A stretch of DNA of 64,000 nt from contig CP050293.1 in the NCBI GenBank assembly GCA_014189435.1, forward strand, positions 253,001-317,000, written 5' to 3'. Below the pieces are notes generated by a model. The model made no database searches, was not told the DNA's origin, and saw only the letters and a program-made list of their open reading frames with translations. Origin of the DNA: Mesorhizobium loti (lineage in GTDB: Bacteria > Pseudomonadota > Alphaproteobacteria > Rhizobiales > Rhizobiaceae). This document shows positions 56,079 through 64,000 of the stretch, one piece after another; the stretch's first letter is position 1; each line of letters begins with the position of its first letter. The translations under genes and the position numbers were made by a program.

Positions 56079-56178
56079 TGCGGTCGCCAATGTCGGGGCC
56101 GCTGGTCCAGCCGAAACGCCGCTCAAGGGTTTCGCACCGGCCATACGCAAACTATGTTGCTCAACAGGAGAACACCTC
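56079..56178 (+). promoter_or_regulatory. ROSE-type RNA thermometer in the hsp20 leader
   Basis: The leader ends with TTGCT (56157-56161), loop CAAC, and the ribosome site AGGAG (56166-56170). This is the conserved ROSE-element hairpin, in which a U-U-G-C-U strand masks the Shine-Dalgarno until heat melts it. Upstream leader arms can form further stems. Length and gene context agree with rhizobial ROSE elements. Confidence 0.72.
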
Positions 56179-56646
56179 ATGCGTCACGTTGATTTTTCCC
56201 CGCTTTATCGCTCGACCGTCGGCTTCGATCGTCTGTTCACGATGCTGGATTCGCTTGCGCAGCCGGATGGCGCGCAGACCTATCCGCCCTACAATATCGA
56301 GCGCACCGGCGAGGATTCCTACCGCATCTCGATGGCGGTTGCCGGCTTCTCCGACGAGGAAATCTCGATCGAAGCCCATCGCAACGTGCTGACCGTGAAA
56401 GGTGAGCGCAAGGACGAGGGTACCGGCGAAGGGTCGGAACTGCTCTATCGCGGCATTGCCTCGAGGGCCTTTGAGCGCCGCTTCCAGCTTGCCGACCACG
56501 TTGAAGTCGTCGGTGCTTCGCTGAAGAACGGCCTGCTCTTCGTCGACCTCAAGCGCAACATCCCCGAGGAGCTGAAGCCGCGCAAGATCGCCATTACGGC
56601 GTCTTCGGCCAAGGCCAAGCAGATCGAGGCCAAGACCGCTGCCTAA
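56179..56646 (+). CDS. Small heat-shock protein (Hsp20/IbpA)
   Basis: The 155-residue chaperone has an N-terminal MRHVDFSPLYRSTVGFDRLF, an alpha-crystallin domain from YPPYNIERTGEDSYRISMAV to about residue 130 (with AGFSDEEISIEAHRNVLTVK and the GLLFVDLKRNIPEE strand), and a lysine/alanine tail. It holds unfolding proteins during heat. ATG 56179 follows AGGAG in the thermometer hairpin. A 597-bp frame from 56050 starts inside the leader and is not used. A terminator follows. Confidence 0.93.
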   Translation: MRHVDFSPLYRSTVGFDRLFTMLDSLAQPDGAQTYPPYNIERTGEDSYRISMAVAGFSDEEISIEAHRNVLTVKGERKDEGTGEGSELLYRGIASRAFERRFQLADHVEVVGASLKNGLLFVDLKRNIPEELKPRKIAITASSAKAKQIEAKTAA

Positions 56647-56725
56647 ACTCTGTTCTGCGCAATTCCGGGCGGAAAACCGCCTAACACTTTTCCTGGAATT
56701 GCTTTGAAGTCTCCTCCCGAGACGG

Positions 56726-56753
56726 AAGCGGCGCCGAAAGGCGCCGCTTTTTT
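56726..56753 (+). terminator. Rho-independent terminator after hsp20
   Basis: Arms AAGCGGCGCC and GGCGCCGCTT close a GAAA tetraloop and are followed by four further Ts. It lies 80 bp after the hsp20 stop. Confidence 0.88.
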
Positions 56754-56770
56754 GTTGTCAGGGATACTGA

Positions 56771-57820
56771 TTATCCTGCGATCAGCTGGCCAAAGCGGTC
56801 GACATCTTCGGCCGTCGTCGCAAAGCTGGTGACGAAGCGATAGAGCAACTCGTCCTCGCCGATATGGCCGTCGAAACCATGCGGCTTGTGCCAGTCGTAG
56901 AAGGCAGCGCCGGCTGCCTGCAGCTTTTCGGCCTCGGCTTTCTTGATCACCGCGAACACCTCGTTGGCCTGCGGCAGCCAGGCCAGCTTCGCCGTTGCCG
57001 AATCCTCGATCGCTGCCGCGAGGCGCGCGGCCATGGCGTTGGCGTGGCGGGCGGTGTCCAGCCACAATCCGTCCTTGAAATAGGCCTCGAACTGCGCCGC
57101 GACGAAGCGCGATTTCGAAAACAGCTGGGCGGCGCGCTTGCGCAGGAAGGCCAATTCCCTGGCGCGGTCGAGATCGAACAGCACGATCGCCTCGGCGCAC
57201 CAGCAGCCGTTCTTGGTGCCGCCGAAGGACAGGATGTCGACGCCGCGTTTCCAGGTCATTTCGGCCGGCGTCGTCTCGAGCGCGACCAACGCGTTGGCAA
57301 AGCGGGCGCCGTCCATGTGCAGGGGCACTGAATGCTTCTTGGTAATCGCCGAGATCGTGTCGATTTCATCCAGCCCGTATATGGTGCCGACCTCGGTCGA
57401 CTGGGTGATCGAAACGGCCATCGGCCGTCCCCAATGGACGATTTCGGGCGCGAAGCGGCCGATGGTCTTCTCGAGATCGTGCGGGTCGATCTTGCCCAGC
57501 GCGCCGTCGATCGCATGCAGCCGCGAGTCGGAAAAATATTGCGGCGCGCCGCATTCATCCTCGATGACATGCGATTCGCGGTGGGCGAAGGAAATGCCGC
57601 CTGGCTTGTTGTAAGTGCTCAGCGCCAGCGAGTTGGCGGCGGTACCGGTCGCGACGAAGAACACCGCAACCTCGCGTTCGAAAATCTCGCTGAAGCGCTG
57701 ATAGACGGCCTGGTCGAGCGCACCGTCGCCATAGGCGGTGGAAAAGCCGCCGGCCGCGGCCGACAGGCCGGCAACGATATTGGGATGGGCGCCTGCCCAA
57801 TTGTCGGAAGCGAAGAACAT
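56771..57820 (-). CDS. Threonine aldolase family PLP enzyme
   Basis: The 349-residue protein is a low-specificity L-threonine aldolase-like fold I PLP enzyme. It has MFFASDNWAGAHPNIVAGLS, then FVATGTAANSLALSTYNKPG, SVPLHMDGARFANALVALET with the cofactor aspartate, and the lysine in LSFGGTKNGCWCAEAIVLFD (near 201). It splits beta-hydroxy amino acids such as threonine to glycine and an aldehyde. It stands alone, and its terminator region faces the hsp20 terminator. Confidence 0.9.
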   Translation of the reverse strand: MFFASDNWAGAHPNIVAGLSAAAGGFSTAYGDGALDQAVYQRFSEIFEREVAVFFVATGTAANSLALSTYNKPGGISFAHRESHVIEDECGAPQYFSDSRLHAIDGALGKIDPHDLEKTIGRFAPEIVHWGRPMAVSITQSTEVGTIYGLDEIDTISAITKKHSVPLHMDGARFANALVALETTPAEMTWKRGVDILSFGGTKNGCWCAEAIVLFDLDRARELAFLRKRAAQLFSKSRFVAAQFEAYFKDGLWLDTARHANAMAARLAAAIEDSATAKLAWLPQANEVFAVIKKAEAEKLQAAGAAFYDWHKPHGFDGHIGEDELLYRFVTSFATTAEDVDRFGQLIAG

Positions 57821-57836
57821 GCATTCTGCCTATGTC

Positions 57837-57881
57837 TTGGGAGATCGGGAATTTGGGGAGATCGGGGGTTTGGGGAGATCA
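57837..57881. repeat. Three short direct repeats upstream of threonine aldolase
   Basis: TTGGGAGATCGGGAAT, TTGGGGAGATCGGGGGT and TTGGGGAGATCA follow each other. They start 17 bp before the aldolase start and could be regulator sites or slippage repeats. From 57882 to 58322 no gene is seen; this holds the gltB leader. Confidence 0.55.
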
Positions 57882-58322
57882 GCCTGAAGTTGACCGGTTT
57901 CGCGCCCTGATCGCAAGGGGCCAGACGCCGGAAAATCGGTAACGCCAGCCAGTCGGCAAGAAAGGGGCCAGCGACTGAAGCTTACGTTTTCCCTCAACTT
58001 CACGACATTTTCTGTCGCGAAAGGCCCAAGTTTTTTGTGAATCGGTCTTGTGTGCGTCCGGGAATTCTGTCATAAAAATTTAGGACAGTAGTGCTGTCTT
58101 ATTTTGTCGCACAAAACAAGCTGGATTGGCGTATCATTTGGGCCTCTCCGGCTGTTGCCGCGAGCGACAGGTGGACGGCCTCAAACTGGCCTGTACGATT
58201 ACGAACCATGCGGACAGCTGCCTGGTTCGGCAAGAATTTCGCAAGACGTGCCACAAGGATCGGGGTGAGCCAAGTGCTTGCCGAGGCAAACCAGCGCCCG
58301 AAGGGCTGGAATGGAGGACAGG

Positions 58323-63059
<4,737 letters not shown>

Positions 63060-63200
63060 GCTTTGCAATTGCCGGGGAGCCCAGGCTTCCCGGCCCATCT
63101 TCATCGACAGTTTGACCTCCGGCGCAAGGTTGCCATGGCTGCCTCAAGGGGTTAACGGGTGCGGCGAAAACCGCACCATCTGGACAGCAGGAACTGGACT

Positions 63201-64000
63201 ATGGGCAAGGTAACAGGCTTTCTTGAAATCGACAGGCAGGTGCACAAGTACCAGCCGGCCTCCGACCGCATCCGGCATTTCCGTGAATTCACGCTGCCGA
63301 TGTCGGATAAGGAGGTCGAGAAACAGGCCGCGCGCTGCATGGATTGCGGCATTCCGTTCTGCCACGGGCCGACGGGCTGCCCGATCCACAACCAGATTCC
63401 GGACTGGAACGACCTCGTCTACAATGGTGACTGGGACAATGCGATCCGCAACCTGCATTCGACCAACAATTTCCCGGAGTTCACCGGCCGCATCTGCCCC
63501 GCGCCCTGCGAGGAAGCCTGCACGCTGAACCTCGAGGACATTCCCGTCGCCATCAAGACGGTCGAGCAGGCGATCGCCGACAAGGCCTATGAAACCGGCC
63601 ACATCAGGCCTTATCCGCCGGAAAAGAAGACCGGCAAGCGCGTCGCCGTTATCGGCTCCGGCCCTGCCGGCATGGCGGCTGCCCAGCAGCTTGGCCGCGC
63701 CGGCCACGACGTCCATGTCTATGAGCGCGAAAGCCGGCCGGGCGGGCTGATGCGCTACGGCATTCCCGACTTCAAGATCGAGAAGCACTATATCGACCGG
63801 CGCATCGAGCAGATGCAGGGCGAAGGCGTGACCTTCCATTGCGGCGTCAATGTCGGTGTCGACAAGCCTGTTGCCGAGCTGCTCGCCGAGCATGATGCCG
63901 TGCTCTATTGCGGCGGGTCGGAAACACCGCGCGCGGCCGGCATTCCCGGCGACGATCTCGGCGGCGTGCATGACGCGATGCCCTATCTGGTGCAGCAGAA
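63201..64000 (+). CDS. gltD: Glutamate synthase small subunit, cut by window end
   Basis: The first 266 codons of GOGAT beta are present. [20 protein letters not shown] starts the protein. The N-terminal iron-sulfur cysteines are in [20 protein letters not shown] and [17 protein letters not shown]. The first FAD/NADPH Rossmann motif, [20 protein letters not shown], and [15 protein letters not shown] follow. It feeds electrons from NADPH to GltB. The gene continues past 64000. Confidence 0.95.
   Translation, partial: MGKVTGFLEIDRQVHKYQPASDRIRHFREFTLPMSDKEVEKQAARCMDCGIPFCHGPTGCPIHNQIPDWNDLVYNGDWDNAIRNLHSTNNFPEFTGRICPAPCEEACTLNLEDIPVAIKTVEQAIADKAYETGHIRPYPPEKKTGKRVAVIGSGPAGMAAAQQLGRAGHDVHVYERESRPGGLMRYGIPDFKIEKHYIDRRIEQMQGEGVTFHCGVNVGVDKPVAELLAEHDAVLYCGGSETPRAAGIPGDDLGGVHDAMPYLVQQ

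Overview
The window reads as chromosome of a Rhizobiales alphaproteobacterium, most likely Mesorhizobium or a close relative. The reasons are the high G+C codon use, RIME-like intergenic palindromes, a CpdR-type response regulator, DUF1127 and DUF993 family proteins, a ROSE-type leader before an hsp20 gene, and several solute-binding-protein ABC operons. The genus is inferred from style and not proved by a marker gene.

Left arm (1-14998). A plus-strand nitrogen-compound cluster holds an N-formylglutamate-amidohydrolase-like hydrolase, an APC permease, a glutamine-synthetase-like gamma-glutamyl ligase, an aldehyde dehydrogenase and an iron alcohol dehydrogenase. A complete polyamine/iron-type ABC importer follows. 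Together they suggest uptake, gamma-glutamylation and oxidation of an amine or amino-alcohol. A repeat element, a decayed glutathione S-transferase, a CPA1 antiporter, an EEP-family phosphatase/nuclease and an EamA exporter come next.

Second block (14985-31721). About 15 kb of minus-strand genes run from a LacI regulator down to a Dabb protein: MocA-type oxidoreductase, CoA-transferase, enoyl-CoA hydratase, aldehyde dehydrogenase, CUT1 sugar importer, two GMC oxidoreductases and an SDR. A DUF993 gene is divergent. Two near-identical GGAACGTTC palindromes in the divergent region are probable LacI-family operators. The set looks like a regulon for an unidentified carbohydrate or cyclitol. A small lipoprotein and an IS427-group element follow.

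Integrated island (32698-49900). A 17.2-kb element sits in the 3' end of tRNA-Val(GAC), bounded by a 20-bp direct repeat, with a tyrosine integrase next to the intact tRNA. Its cargo has lower G+C. It comprises a three-gene operon with a PD-(D/E)XK nuclease (middle gene broken by an insertion sequence), a membrane-anchored SNase-like nuclease, a tight trio with two tail-anchored membrane proteins, an McrA-like HNH endonuclease, an AT-rich repeat block of about 18% G+C, a serine recombinase, a membrane protein divergent from an XRE regulator, and the integrase. Three copies of one IS1380-family element have all inserted at CTAG, and an IS66-family element is nested in the third. The cargo resembles a defence island, and its two unrecognised operons are the best candidates for undescribed systems.

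Right arm (49959-64000). Chromosomal genes resume: cpdR, an N-formylglutamate amidohydrolase homologue, a probable regulated sRNA on the minus strand, an inositol-monophosphatase-family phosphatase, an AraC regulator, small DUF1127 and Cys-rich proteins, an alpha/beta hydrolase, hsp20 with RpoH promoter and RNA thermometer, threonine aldolase, and gltB with the start of gltD (glutamate synthase).
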